The position numbers and the translations under genes were made by a program. Below the pieces are notes generated by a model. That model made no database searches. It saw only the letters and a program-made list of their open reading frames with translations, and was not told the origin of the DNA. From Clostridiales bacterium (lineage in GTDB: Bacteria > Bacillota > Sulfobacillia > Sulfobacillales > Sulfobacillaceae), in contig DAHXNH010000366.1 in assembly GCA_027365485.1 (NCBI GenBank), positions 1 through 55,210 on the forward strand: 55,210 nt of DNA, written 5' to 3'. Shown here one piece after another: positions 8,526 through 17,367 of the stretch. The stretch's first letter is position 1. Each line of letters starts with the position of its first letter.

Positions 8526-8554
8526 GCGTTCTGAATTTTTAAAGGAGTGAAGTC

Positions 8555-9166
8555 ATGCACGTTGCCATTGTCGATTATGGGATGGGCAATTTAGGAAGCC
8601 TGGAGGCGATGGCCCACCGCCTCGATCTCGACCCCTTACTCTGGCGCCAGGGGTCTTTGCCCAAGGGGGCGGACTGGGTGATCTTCCCCGGAGTAGGCTC
8701 GTTGTTAAACGCCACTCATGAGCTCTCCCAGCGCGGGTTGGCAGCGCCCTTAGAACAGGCTAAGCAGGACGGTGTGCCCATCTTAGGGATTTGCCTCGGA
8801 TTGCAGCTTTTGTTTGAATCGGGAGACGAAGGCGGGCGAGGGCTCGGTTGGTTCGAAGGTACCGTCCCCCGCCTCCAGGCCGCTCGCACCCCCCACATGG
8901 GCTGGAACACCGTCCGGTCGACCACGCCGAATCCGCTTTTGGACAGCGACCCAAACCCTGCTGCTCCTGCCTATTACTTCGTTCACAGCTATGTCGTCCG
9001 GCCCCGTCATGCCGATCTCACCCTCGGGGAAACCACCTATGCTAACGAAACCTTTACCAGTGTCGTGAAGGACCGAGCCGTGGTCGGCGTCCAGTTTCAC
9101 CCAGAACTGAGCGGCAGCGCAGGGCGTCGTTTCATCCAGTCCTTCATCCGTCAGGTCGTCGCATGA
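8555..9166 (+). CDS. hisH: Imidazole glycerol phosphate synthase, glutaminase subunit
   Basis: HisH hydrolyses glutamine and channels ammonia to HisF. It is a class I glutamine amidotransferase of 203 residues. Visible are the N-terminal VAIVDYGMGNLGSL, the oxyanion segment VIFPGVGS, the nucleophile elbow GVPILGICLGLQLLFES with the catalytic Cys, PHMGWNTV, YYFVHSYVV, and VVGVQFHPELSG with the catalytic His and Glu. ATG has AAAGGAG 7 nt upstream. The stop overlaps the hisA start in an ATGA, so the two are translationally coupled. Confidence 0.97.
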   Translation: MHVAIVDYGMGNLGSLEAMAHRLDLDPLLWRQGSLPKGADWVIFPGVGSLLNATHELSQRGLAAPLEQAKQDGVPILGICLGLQLLFESGDEGGRGLGWFEGTVPRLQAARTPHMGWNTVRSTTPNPLLDSDPNPAAPAYYFVHSYVVRPRHADLTLGETTYANETFTSVVKDRAVVGVQFHPELSGSAGRRFIQSFIRQVVA

Positions 9167-9879
9167 GCGCGATTGAAGTCTGGCCAGCCATCGATCTGCT
9201 GCAAGGAGCACCTACCCGACTCTATCAAGGATCTTTCGATCACCCGACCGCCTACGCTCGTACTGCGTCCTATCTCCTCGCTTACCTCCGGGAGATAGGC
9301 TGCCCGCGCCTGCACTTGGTGGATCTCAGCGGCGCCCAAAGCGGTCAATTCAGCGTCTGGGACACCTTGGCTGAAGCAGCCCATCTGGGTTTTTTAGTCG
9401 AGGTGGGAGGAGGATTTCGCGACTTCGAGGCCATTGCTCGAGCCTTGGCTGAGGGAGCTAGCCATGTCGTCTTAGGCACAAAGCTCATCACCTCGCGCTC
9501 CTTTGCTGAAGAGGTGCTGACCCGATTTGGCCCGGAGCGTATCGTCGTCGGCCTGGATGTCTTAGATCATCGCGCCCGCATCCACGGCTGGACAGAGCCC
9601 GGCCCCGATGCAAAAGCCTCCTGGCAATCGTTGAACCGCCTGGGGTATGATCGCCTCAACGTCACCGATATTCAGCGCGACGGCAGTTTAGCGGGGATTC
9701 GCCCTGGTTTTTGGCAAGCCTGGGGTACTCTTCCCGGCAATCTCTGCGCCGGTGGAGGCGTCGGCTCCCTGAACGACCTCGAAATGTTGGCCCAGTGCCA
9801 CCTTAGCCGCGCGGTGGTGGGCAAGGCCTGGCTGGAAGGCATCATTGATCTCACCACCATTGACTGGGAGGAACCATAA
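9163..9879 (+). CDS. hisA: ProFAR isomerase
   Basis: HisA is the (beta-alpha)8-barrel isomerase that opens the ribose of N'-formimino-AICAR ribonucleotide. The 238-residue protein shows VWPAIDLLQGAPTRLYQG with the catalytic Asp in the first strand, LHLVDLSGAQSG, EVGGGFRDFEAI, IVVGLDVLDHRARIHGW, and the second-half LNVTDIQRDGSLAG with the second catalytic Asp. The phosphate-binding glycines are in LCAGGGVGSLNDL. It starts within the last codon of hisH (ATGA overlap) and its stop overlaps the hisF ATG by one base, so the three genes form one translational unit. Confidence 0.95.
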   Translation: MSAIEVWPAIDLLQGAPTRLYQGSFDHPTAYARTASYLLAYLREIGCPRLHLVDLSGAQSGQFSVWDTLAEAAHLGFLVEVGGGFRDFEAIARALAEGASHVVLGTKLITSRSFAEEVLTRFGPERIVVGLDVLDHRARIHGWTEPGPDAKASWQSLNRLGYDRLNVTDIQRDGSLAGIRPGFWQAWGTLPGNLCAGGGVGSLNDLEMLAQCHLSRAVVGKAWLEGIIDLTTIDWEEP

Positions 9880-10637
9880 TGTATCTTCCACGCATCATTC
9901 CCTGTCTTGATGTGCGCCATGGGCGCGTAGTCAAAGGCGTGAACTTTCTCGATCTGTCGGATAACGGGGACCCGGTGGAACTGGCCGAACGCTATGCCGC
10001 CACCGGAGCCGACGAATTGGTATGGCTCGATATCGTGGCCACCGTAGAAGACCTCGAACTGGCTACCGACCTCATTCGCCGCGCTCGGCAAGGCGTCGAT
10101 ATTCCGCTCACTGTGGGGGGCGGCATTCGCACCGTAGGTCAGGTGGGGGCCTTGCTGGATGCCGGGGCAGACAAAGTCTCGATTAACAGCCAAGCTCTGG
10201 CTGAACCGGACTTGATCGGTCGCGTGGCTAAACGCTGGGGCAGCCAATGCATGGTGGTGGCTATCGATGCCCAACGGGACGGCGATCACTGGCAAGTATA
10301 TAGCCACGGCGGTCGATCGCGGACCGATTGGGAATTAGGGGCTTGGCTGAAACGCGCTGAACAAGAAGGTGCAGGAGAATTCCTTTTAACCAGCATGGAC
10401 GCCGATGGCACTCGCCGGGGCTACGACTTACCCATGTTATCGTTCGCCCGCAGTCTGATCCACCGCCCCCAGATCGCCTCGGGCGGTGCCGGCAGCATTG
10501 ACGACTTGGAGAATGCCATCCGCCACGGTGAAGATGCGCTGTTAATCGCCTCGATTTTGCACCAGGGCGATACCGATTTACCTCATATTAAAGAGGCACT
10601 AATCCAACGGGGGGTAGCAGTGAGATGGCCGATTTAA
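9879..10637 (+). CDS. hisF: Imidazole glycerol phosphate synthase, cyclase subunit
   Basis: HisF is the (beta-alpha)8 barrel that uses ammonia from HisH to make imidazole glycerol phosphate and AICAR, the latter feeding purine synthesis. The 252-residue protein has the first-strand [18 protein letters not shown] with catalytic Asp11, [58 protein letters not shown] with the second catalytic Asp, and [16 protein letters not shown]. The start codon shares one base with the hisA stop. Its 3' end overlaps hisIE by 13 nt. Confidence 0.97.
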   Translation: MYLPRIIPCLDVRHGRVVKGVNFLDLSDNGDPVELAERYAATGADELVWLDIVATVEDLELATDLIRRARQGVDIPLTVGGGIRTVGQVGALLDAGADKVSINSQALAEPDLIGRVAKRWGSQCMVVAIDAQRDGDHWQVYSHGGRSRTDWELGAWLKRAEQEGAGEFLLTSMDADGTRRGYDLPMLSFARSLIHRPQIASGGAGSIDDLENAIRHGEDALLIASILHQGDTDLPHIKEALIQRGVAVRWPI

Positions 10638-11257
10638 TCGAAGACGGACGACAGCTTTTTCCGGTAGTGGTTCAAGATATCAAGACGGGCCGGGTGCTGA
10701 TGTTGGCCTTCGCTAATGACGAAGCCTTGGCAAAGACCCGCGAGACCCATCTCGCCCATTTTTACTCGCGTAGTAGAAAGACCCTCTGGCAGAAGGGCGA
10801 GACCTCGGGCCACATCCTCCCAGTCGATGAAGTCCTGGTCGACTGCGATCACGACAGCTACCTCTACCTAGCTCAACCGGTGCATCCTGTCTGCCACCGC
10901 AACACTCCCGGATGCTTTGATCAGGCCCCCGGTGAGTTTGCCGATTCCGGCCAAATTCTCAATGCCCTCGCCGGGTGGATTCATGAGCGCGCCGTCGGCC
11001 CCGAGGATCCCAGTTCCTATACCCAGCGTTTGTTGAAAGCTACCCCGGATCGGATCTTGAAAAAGATCGCTGAAGAGTCGGGCGAAGTCATCATTGCGGC
11101 TCTGACCCCGGGCGAGAGCCACAGTCAGGAACTCATCTGGGAAAGCGCCGATCTTCTCTTTCATCTGGCCTTGGTCTGGGAGAAATTCGGCATCCATCCC
11201 GATCAAGTAGCTCGAGAACTCGAACGACGACATCGTCCGAGTCCGGCCTCGAACTAG
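10625..11257 (+). CDS. hisI: Bifunctional phosphoribosyl-AMP cyclohydrolase / phosphoribosyl-ATP pyrophosphohydrolase
   Basis: This is a HisIE fusion of 210 residues catalysing steps 2 and 3 of the pathway. The cyclohydrolase half (about 1-110) has FYSRSRKTLWQKGETSGH and the zinc/magnesium site DCDHDSYLYLA, followed by VCHRNTPGCF carrying two more Cys. The pyrophosphohydrolase half (about 115-205) has SYTQRLLKATPDRILKKI and EESGEVIIAAL with LIWESADLLFHLALVW, an all-alpha NTP-PPase fold. It overlaps hisF by 13 nt and is the last his gene. The following gene starts 72 nt later and has its own possible promoter. Confidence 0.95.
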   Translation: MADLIEDGRQLFPVVVQDIKTGRVLMLAFANDEALAKTRETHLAHFYSRSRKTLWQKGETSGHILPVDEVLVDCDHDSYLYLAQPVHPVCHRNTPGCFDQAPGEFADSGQILNALAGWIHERAVGPEDPSSYTQRLLKATPDRILKKIAEESGEVIIAALTPGESHSQELIWESADLLFHLALVWEKFGIHPDQVARELERRHRPSPASN

Positions 11258-11261
11258 CAGT

Positions 11262-11289
11262 TTGGTCGGAAAAATGATAATACTATTAA
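11262..11289 (+). promoter_or_regulatory. Possible promoter for the two-component unit
   Basis: TTGGTC (11262-11267), a 16-bp spacer and TATTAA (11284-11289) lie in an A/T-rich patch between hisIE and the next gene, 40 nt before its ATG. Read-through from the his operon remains possible because no terminator is seen. Confidence 0.35.
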
Positions 11290-11329
11290 CGTACCCGTCA
11301 TCTGATCGCGGGACGAAGGGAGAACCGAC

Positions 11330-11725
11330 ATGCCGTTTCGCCGCTCGTGGGGTTATGCTGAAGGCCGTACCCTAACGTCCAACCAAGAGCAGACCTTAAA
11401 TCATCTCTTGGAGAAATATCACACCGTCCAAACCCACAATTTTGTGGATGAGTTGGATGTGACCCAAGCCGTGCTCAATCGGGCCATCCCCTTTAGTGAA
11501 CTTACTGTGGAAGAGGCCAACCACATCGGTGCCCACTTGGAGGTGCGGATCATGCTGCACACCTATTTTGCCGATGCTTTACCGGAAGAACCGTTAGACT
11601 TCGCCCATGAAGCCGACCTTTTGCAACACGATCGAATGCTGGTCGAGCGCGTCATTGCCCGAGCGGGTTGGGACGTCGGCGAATACTTTTTCTCGCCCCA
11701 TCCGCTGACGTCCGATCTCAAATGA
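11330..11725 (+). CDS. Unknown protein encoded with a two-component system
   Basis: I do not recognise this 131-residue protein. It is acidic and mostly helical in appearance, without a signal peptide or membrane segment, and has many His and Glu residues (LEKYHTVQTHNFVDEL, LEVRIMLHTYFAD, DFAHEADLLQHDRML). No metal motif can be assigned. ATG follows GAAGGGAG by 7 nt. Its stop overlaps the start of the response regulator in an ATGA, so the two are translationally coupled and it may be an accessory factor for that system. This is context only, not evidence of function. Confidence 0.7.
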   Translation: MPFRRSWGYAEGRTLTSNQEQTLNHLLEKYHTVQTHNFVDELDVTQAVLNRAIPFSELTVEEANHIGAHLEVRIMLHTYFADALPEEPLDFAHEADLLQHDRMLVERVIARAGWDVGEYFFSPHPLTSDLK

Positions 11726-12399
11726 ACGAGAGCGAAGCCCGCATCTTAGTCGTCGACGACGAAGAGAGTATTCGTGATCTCTTGGTGATGGGTCTTGGCC
11801 ATCGTGGGTTTGAGGTCGAGGCGTATGCCACGGCAGAAGACGCCCTGGCGGAAGTAGGACGGCTAGCCCCGCACGCGGCCATCGTCGATATCATGCTGCC
11901 TGGAGAAGACGGGTTTCACCTCACCCGCAAGCTGCGTCAAGATCCTGAACTCTATATCTTGGTACTAACCGCACGCGACGCCACGCAAGATCTGGTCCAG
12001 GGTCTGGATGGCGGGGCCGACGACTACGTGGTGAAACCGTTTGAACTCGACGAATTGGTCGCGCGACTCAAAGCGGGACTGCGCCGAGTGCAGCGGGACG
12101 TAGACACCAAGATGCGCTTCCGAGAGATTTTTTTGGACGATTCTGCCCACCGCGTAGAGATCTCCGGGCAACTGGTGAATCTGACCGCCAAAGAGTATGA
12201 ACTCCTGCGCTACTTGATGCGAAACCCCGGCCAGGTCGTCTCTAAAAGTCAAATCCTCACCCATGTTTGGGGTTACGAGTACCCCGGCGATGACAATTTG
12301 GTCGAGGTTCACATCTCGAGTCTTCGCGACAAAATCGGAGATACCGAAAAACAGACGGTGCAAACCGTTCGCGGATTTGGCTATCGCCTGGGAGGTTAG
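11722..12399 (+). CDS. OmpR/PhoB-family response regulator
   Basis: The 225-residue protein has a receiver domain (about 7-118) with the acidic pair VVDDEE, phospho-acceptor Asp56 in AAIVDIMLPGEDG, the conserved Thr in LTARDA, and the Lys in VVKPFELDEL. A winged-helix DNA-binding domain follows (about 130-225), with LTAKEYELLRYLMRNPGQVVSK and VEVHISSLRDKIG...VRGFGYRL. The open frame extends to 11668, but ATG at 11722 overlaps the previous stop and begins MNESEARILVVDDEE, which fits the domain. It is followed after 2 nt by the kinase gene, a standard regulator-kinase pair. Confidence 0.95.
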   Translation: MNESEARILVVDDEESIRDLLVMGLGHRGFEVEAYATAEDALAEVGRLAPHAAIVDIMLPGEDGFHLTRKLRQDPELYILVLTARDATQDLVQGLDGGADDYVVKPFELDELVARLKAGLRRVQRDVDTKMRFREIFLDDSAHRVEISGQLVNLTAKEYELLRYLMRNPGQVVSKSQILTHVWGYEYPGDDNLVEVHISSLRDKIGDTEKQTVQTVRGFGYRLGG

Positions 12400-12401
12400 C
12401 C

Positions 12402-13832
12402 TTGAAGAGCCGCACCCTGGCCTCACTGCTCATCGTCCGTCAATTGGTTCTGCTGGCGTCGGTCTTGGTGGTGATCGGCGTCAGTCAATGGCTCATCTTG
12501 CGAAATATTTTGTATCAAACCGTGGCTCGCACGCTCAGCGGCTCGGCAGGCGTCTTAGAGTCGTTTGCCCGGCATCTACTCGTTAAATCCCATACTTTGG
12601 TGTCGGCTTCTGCGCTGCCTGCCGCCAAAAGAACGCACCATCTCTATTCGGTCCATTCTATCCATAGCATTCTGTCTCGGCTCAAAGCGCCGGGTACCGA
12701 AATCGTCGTGGCCAATGCCAAAGGCAAGGTAATCGTGATCTCACCCGATCTCCCCAAACACACCGTCTTAACACCGGCATCCAGCTTCTATCTGTGGCAT
12801 GGGCGGGTGGTCATTACCGAGACCCTAACGCACGGCAAGCATCTTTTGGGCTATCTCTGGATGCTTTCCTCGGTGTCGTCGATGAACCATATCTTATTCG
12901 AAGACACGGAAATTTTTGGCGCGGTCATCCTGGCCGTGATTGTGCTCTTTGCTGCGATGGGCGTGCTCTCCGTTCGCAGCGCCCTCGATCCGTTGCGGCC
13001 CGTGGTCGCCAGTACCCTTAGGATTGCCGGAGGCGAATGGGGACGTACCGTGCCGGTGCCCCTGGAGCCACAAGAACTGCGGGAGCTGAGCCATGCCGTG
13101 AATACCATGTCGGTGCGAATCCAAGAATCCTTCGCCAAGGAACGCTCCATTTCCGACCAAATGCGAAGGTTTGTGGCCGACGCGTCCCACGAACTGCGCA
13201 CTCCCTTGACCGCCATTAACGGATTTTTAGGATTGTTAGATAACGGCGACCTCAATCCCGAGGAGACCGCTCAAGGCATACGCGCCATGCGCCGGGAGAG
13301 CCAGCGCATGGCGCGTATGGTCAACCAGCTGCTAACCTTGTCGCGTCTCGATGCAGCCCCCCATCACGAATTTCACATTCGTCCCATCGATCTTGGCGGC
13401 TGGCTGACGGAAATCGGTCCGACCTTGGAGGCCCTATGCCCTGGTCACCGTCTGAACATCCAGCCCACTCCTGACACCGTGACGATTCTAGCCGACCCCG
13501 ACCGGCTAAGCGAAATCTTGTTTAATTTGGTCGACAATGCTGAGCGCCACACCCCCAAGGGCACCTCCATTCACCTCGAAATTGGAAACAGTGCGGATAG
13601 CGGATGGCTGATGGTCCGTGATCATGGTCTGGGATTTCCTGAAGGTGCCCAAGACCGGGTTTTCCATCGTTTCTATCGCGGCGACCGCGCGCGATCAGGG
13701 GAAGGCAGCGGCCTTGGCCTTTCCATCGTCCATGCCTTGATGGCCGCGCAAGGAGGGCGCGCTGAAGCCGAAAATGTGGCGCCTCCGGGCCATGGCGGGA
13801 TGGTCACACTTTACTTTCCAAGGCCGGCATAG
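12402..13832 (+). CDS. Sensor histidine kinase
   Basis: This 476-residue kinase has a first membrane helix (about 14-35), an extracytoplasmic sensor region of about 130 residues, a second membrane helix (about 170-190), a HAMP segment (191-245) and the HisKA motif FVADASHELRTPLTAING, with the phospho-acceptor at His263. The HATPase domain follows: N-box FNLVDNAERHTPKG, G1 DHGLGFP, G2 GSGLGLSIVHALM. The start is TTG at 12402, with GGAGG overlapping the end of the regulator gene. The sensed signal cannot be inferred. The 3' end overlaps the tail of an oppositely oriented pseudogene by 29 nt. Confidence 0.94.
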   Translation: MKSRTLASLLIVRQLVLLASVLVVIGVSQWLILRNILYQTVARTLSGSAGVLESFARHLLVKSHTLVSASALPAAKRTHHLYSVHSIHSILSRLKAPGTEIVVANAKGKVIVISPDLPKHTVLTPASSFYLWHGRVVITETLTHGKHLLGYLWMLSSVSSMNHILFEDTEIFGAVILAVIVLFAAMGVLSVRSALDPLRPVVASTLRIAGGEWGRTVPVPLEPQELRELSHAVNTMSVRIQESFAKERSISDQMRRFVADASHELRTPLTAINGFLGLLDNGDLNPEETAQGIRAMRRESQRMARMVNQLLTLSRLDAAPHHEFHIRPIDLGGWLTEIGPTLEALCPGHRLNIQPTPDTVTILADPDRLSEILFNLVDNAERHTPKGTSIHLEIGNSADSGWLMVRDHGLGFPEGAQDRVFHRFYRGDRARSGEGSGLGLSIVHALMAAQGGRAEAENVAPPGHGGMVTLYFPRPA

Positions 13833-14893
13833 GTATACCATGGCGTAAATGAAAGTAATAGCGAAGCACCGATTGGGCGGGTTTCCCACGCGGCGTATAG
13901 CCATTGTCATGTGGACCGCCTTTCCAGTGCGGCTTGGATGGATTGGCCCACCAGAACCAAAACAAGCCGGCGAGCCATGGGCGGCGGTAAATGGTTTGAA
14001 AAGTGGCTTGATAGCATCGCTTTTGCAAACCGAGATTCACCGCCGCCGAGGGCGTCCAATCACCAGGGTTGGCTGCGGCCCCGTTGCCAGAAAAATAGCC
14101 CAACTCCGTAATCACGAAAGGTTTTCGCACGAGCCCCGAAGCCATCCGCCAGGTTTGAATCTTCTCGGCTAGACGATCCCAAGCCGCCGCTAGTTCCGAA
14201 GTGGTCGGAGGGAAATAGGCGTCTACCCCGACCACGCCAACAATTTCCAGAACGTAACCTTCTGATAGTGGGGATAGTCCGCCCCGTACGTGATCGGCCC
14301 GTGATAGTACTGACGAACATCAGCGATGGCTCGCACCCAATAGGGCTCGTATTGAGACACATCGTCGAGGCGGTCAAATTCATCGCCGATTGCAAATAGA
14401 CTGACATGGTCCGCCTCGGCCAGTTGCGCATAGTGAATGAGCTAGTGATCATAGGAGCGAAACCAGGCCTTGGGGTCTTTGGGTTGAAATGTAGCCTGCC
14501 AGGCGTTCTGGCAGTTGGCATTAATGAAAATATCTAAAACACGCGCATACCCAGCCCGCATAAATAGGCAATCAAGCGATTGACGCTGGCGTCACTCGGT
14601 GTTTCTTTGTCATCGGCAAAAATCCGGTCGGACTCGTCGTTCTTTTGATACCACGCTACCTGCAGCGACATCCAATTGACGCCGTCCCCGCGCAGCTGGC
14701 CTAACGAGGCATACACCTGAGACTCGAGGAACACATTTCGCTGGTATCCCGCTTCGGTCATGCCCTTCATGAACCCATGTTCTGTCGGCAGCGCATTATG
14801 CATAGGCGACGGAAGACTCCCCGGGCCGCAACCCGCCAGCGCCAAAAGCGCTGCCAAATAGATCGCCCTCCCCATTTTTCCTGCCACTGCCAT
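13804..14893 (-). pseudogene. Decayed GH113-like lipoprotein gene
   Basis: Three minus-strand fragments join into one protein. The first (14893-14534) has a lipobox signal, YLAALLALAGCGPG, then HGFMKGMTEAGYQRN, LRGDGVNWMSLQVAWYQ and a DKETPSDASVNRLI segment typical of GH113 beta-mannanase-like barrels. It stops right after GMRVF; one added T in the run of Ts restores FLDIFINANCQNAW. The next piece has FAIGDEFDRLDDV, the acid/base region, and contains an in-frame TAG at 14442-14444. A second one-base shift near 14248 leads to VVGVDAYFPPTTSEL and PFVITELGYFSG, whose Glu fits the nucleophile. Two frameshifts plus one nonsense codon make it very unlikely to give active enzyme. Sequencing error would have to explain all three. 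Confidence 0.8.
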
Positions 14894-14971
14894 GCCCCCG
14901 TTGGTTTCGGCAAGATCGCACCCCCGGCCTTTTATCGGGTTCAGTATGAACCGGACGGTTCGGGGATATGC

Positions 14972-15985
14972 CTAGACCTCCAGCACCACCTTGCCCACGA
15001 CGTCGCCCCGCTCCAACTGCTCATGGGCCTGGTCGGCTTGTTCCAGGGGATAGACATGATCAATCACCGGCATTAATTGACCTCGAGCAAACAAGGGCAA
15101 AATACGAGGTAGAATCGATGAACTGCCTAAAAATGCGCCGATTACGGTCAAACGCCGCCTAAAAATCTCTCCGAGTTCCAAAGCCACCTTGCCTCCGGTT
15201 GTGGCTCCGACCGAAATGACCACGCCACCTCGGCGACACATGGCCAAAGAGTCGCTAAAGGTCGTCTCCCCCAACGAGTCCATGATCACGTCGGCCCCGC
15301 GGCCCGCGGTCAAGCGCTGGACGTCGGGCGCGAGCGCGCTCGATCCATCCCACACCAAGACTTCGTCGCTACGGAACTTTTTCAACACTTCCTGCTTCTG
15401 GGCACTTCGTGTCACCGAAACCACTCGAGCCCCTCGCACTTTGGCCAGCTGCAGAGCGGCCATGCCCAGCCCGCCACTGGCCCCCCAGAGCACCACCACC
15501 TGACCGGGCCGCACGTCGGCCGCGGCAAATGCTGCTTCAGCGGTGACAAACGGAATGCCCAGCGAAGCCGCTTCCACAAAGGTCAGTCCGCTGGGCATCG
15601 CCACCACATTACGCTCTGGCACCACCATATATTCCGCGTACGCTCCGCTGACTAAGCCAAAGCGAGTGCAGGCGGGTTGGTCCCCGGCCAAGCACGCTGA
15701 ACATAGGCCGCAGGAAAGCCCGGGGTTAATGACCACGCGCTGACCCTCTTCCAAGCCCCCGACTCCCGCTCCCAATCGGTCGACTTCCCCGGCTGCATCC
15801 GATCCCAGAATCTGAGGCTGGGCGAACGTCCCAAAGAGCCCTTGGCGCTGCCAGATTTCCCGATGATTCACCCCGGCCGCACGCACCTTGATCCGAACCA
15901 TCCCGGCTCCCGGTTCCGGGGTGTCCACCTCCTCATAGCTGAGAGCCTCCGGTCCCCCGGGTTCATAAATTCGTACCGCGTACAT
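14972..15985 (-). CDS. Zinc-type quinone oxidoreductase / alcohol dehydrogenase-like (MDR family)
   Basis: This 337-residue medium-chain dehydrogenase/reductase has the GroES-like N-terminal half, with VRAAGVNHREIWQRQG and ILGSDAAGEV, and the four-cysteine structural zinc lobe CGLCSACLAGDQPAC. The nucleotide-binding half has VLWGASGGLGMAALQLAK for NADPH or NAD, then DVIMDSLGETTF. It probably reduces quinones or oxidises an alcohol in the cytoplasm; the substrate is unknown. The open frame starts at 16129 inside the next gene, but ATG at 15985 has AGGAGG 6 nt upstream and begins MYAVRIYEPGG, the family's usual N-terminus. It lies 41 nt after the deacetylase-like gene, so it is probably the last gene of that operon. 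Confidence 0.88.
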   Translation of the reverse strand: MYAVRIYEPGGPEALSYEEVDTPEPGAGMVRIKVRAAGVNHREIWQRQGLFGTFAQPQILGSDAAGEVDRLGAGVGGLEEGQRVVINPGLSCGLCSACLAGDQPACTRFGLVSGAYAEYMVVPERNVVAMPSGLTFVEAASLGIPFVTAEAAFAAADVRPGQVVVLWGASGGLGMAALQLAKVRGARVVSVTRSAQKQEVLKKFRSDEVLVWDGSSALAPDVQRLTAGRGADVIMDSLGETTFSDSLAMCRRGGVVISVGATTGGKVALELGEIFRRRLTVIGAFLGSSSILPRILPLFARGQLMPVIDHVYPLEQADQAHEQLERGDVVGKVVLEV

Positions 15986-16026
15986 CGCCATCCTCCTCTT
16001 CAGTGAATCCGGTTTGCAAGCTTGAA

Positions 16027-17364
16027 TCACGCCTTCCATTGGACCGGAGCGATAGTCCAAGCCAGGCGGCGGGTCTCTTGCCATAGGCGGTAGGGACGAA
16101 AGTCGGGGGCAAAAATAGGCCAATCCCAATGAAGCTCTTCAGTCGGCTTGACATAGCTTAAAAACGTCAGAGGTGTCACCTCGTCGAGGGCCAGCAGCCG
16201 ATGCGCTGCCAGGATTGCAAAATGTTCAACCGCCATCCCCGCCACCCGGGCGGGCAACTCACGCTCCGCATCCACCCGGGCCAACGCCTCTTCGGCAGCC
16301 GCGGTTAAATCATCATGGCCGTAGAGCGGCCCCGGTCCGAAGTCCGCTTCAGTCCAATCCTTGGGCGCATCTACCAGCGGGACCAAAACTTCATGGGCCC
16401 CAGGATGGGCGATAAAATAAGCTAAAAGATAGACCCATTGGCTGGCGGACAAGGTCCCATCGGAAAGCCGGGTCGGCCCTAAGCCAAATCGGCGCAGAGC
16501 TCCATCTAGTTGGTCTCGGCGCACGTCAAAAGGCCTTCGCGGTTCGACCCTATTGGCCATGGTCGCCACATCGAGCCACTCAATCCCAGGCAGTTCGGAT
16601 GCGGTCAAAAAATACTGGTCCAGGGCGTGGATGGCCCGTTCGCGTTCCCCTCGAGATCGCAACGGTGCCGGCCTCAGCGTCTGCACGGTCTTCCCCTGAG
16701 CAAAATTGACCGCGTCCCAAAACTTCGTCGCCACGAGTTCCGTAGGATGGGTCATGATGGTAAACGCTCCCCCCTCGGGGACCGTTTCGCCGATATTGCG
16801 AAGGCGAGAAATGGCCGCATCCAAATTATTGGGCAATCCCAGTAAGAAAGGAGCCGGAGTGGGAACCGGAAGCGAAAAATGGAGAACCTGGTCCAGCCAC
16901 ACCGGTTCCGTCAATTCCACCAAATAGCTGTTCCACGACTCGCTGAAATAAAGCTCCATCCCCATCCGAGGCAAGCCTTGGGTCGCTTGCGGCACCCAAT
17001 TCCCCCCCGGTTGGGTAAAATAGACAGGAGCTTTCATCAGGTCGGTCACCGCGCCCACCCCGACGCTTTCGCGCTCGACAAAGCGATCGACCCCGGCCGG
17101 ATACGCCAGCGGCTCTAATTCCTCGGCCAGGGTCGGGTGGCGGCTATGGCTCGTCGAGTGAAATCCGAGGGCGGGTTTTTGCCGCAGACGATCGAGCAGT
17201 TCGTGCCGTCCGCGATTGGCTAAGGCCAGCGCCTTTTCACCGACCACACCATACGACGCGGGCAAGCGATGGCGGTCGAGTTGATCGAGCATCGCTTGCA
17301 GGCCGTCATCTGACTCTGGCGTCAAAAAGTCTTCGATGTCCAACCGAATCAGTCCGTAGCGCAT
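16027..17364 (-). CDS. Polysaccharide deacetylase-like protein (NodB/CE4 barrel)
   Basis: The first 150 of 445 residues look like a NodB-type deacetylase barrel: GLIRLDIEDFLTPESDDGL in place of TFDDG, LDRHRLPASYGVVGEKA, and the metal motif GFHSTSHSRHPTLAEEL with the HSxxH arrangement. These enzymes remove acetyl groups from sugar polymers. No signal peptide is visible, so a cytoplasmic precursor may be the substrate. The C-terminal 250 residues are unassigned and rich in Trp and Ala. The ATG lies 3 nt after the glycosyltransferase stop, with CGGAGG inside the upstream gene, so the two are coupled. The joint role in glycan or exopolysaccharide formation is inferred from context. Confidence 0.7.
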   Translation of the reverse strand: MRYGLIRLDIEDFLTPESDDGLQAMLDQLDRHRLPASYGVVGEKALALANRGRHELLDRLRQKPALGFHSTSHSRHPTLAEELEPLAYPAGVDRFVERESVGVGAVTDLMKAPVYFTQPGGNWVPQATQGLPRMGMELYFSESWNSYLVELTEPVWLDQVLHFSLPVPTPAPFLLGLPNNLDAAISRLRNIGETVPEGGAFTIMTHPTELVATKFWDAVNFAQGKTVQTLRPAPLRSRGERERAIHALDQYFLTASELPGIEWLDVATMANRVEPRRPFDVRRDQLDGALRRFGLGPTRLSDGTLSASQWVYLLAYFIAHPGAHEVLVPLVDAPKDWTEADFGPGPLYGHDDLTAAAEEALARVDAERELPARVAGMAVEHFAILAAHRLLALDEVTPLTFLSYVKPTEELHWDWPIFAPDFRPYRLWQETRRLAWTIAPVQWKA

Positions 17365-17367
17365 CCT

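Noticed and set aside
14060-14521. Minus-strand 153-codon frame in the GH113-like region
   Set aside because: It is an out-of-frame shadow; the GH113-like sequence reads in the neighbouring frames.
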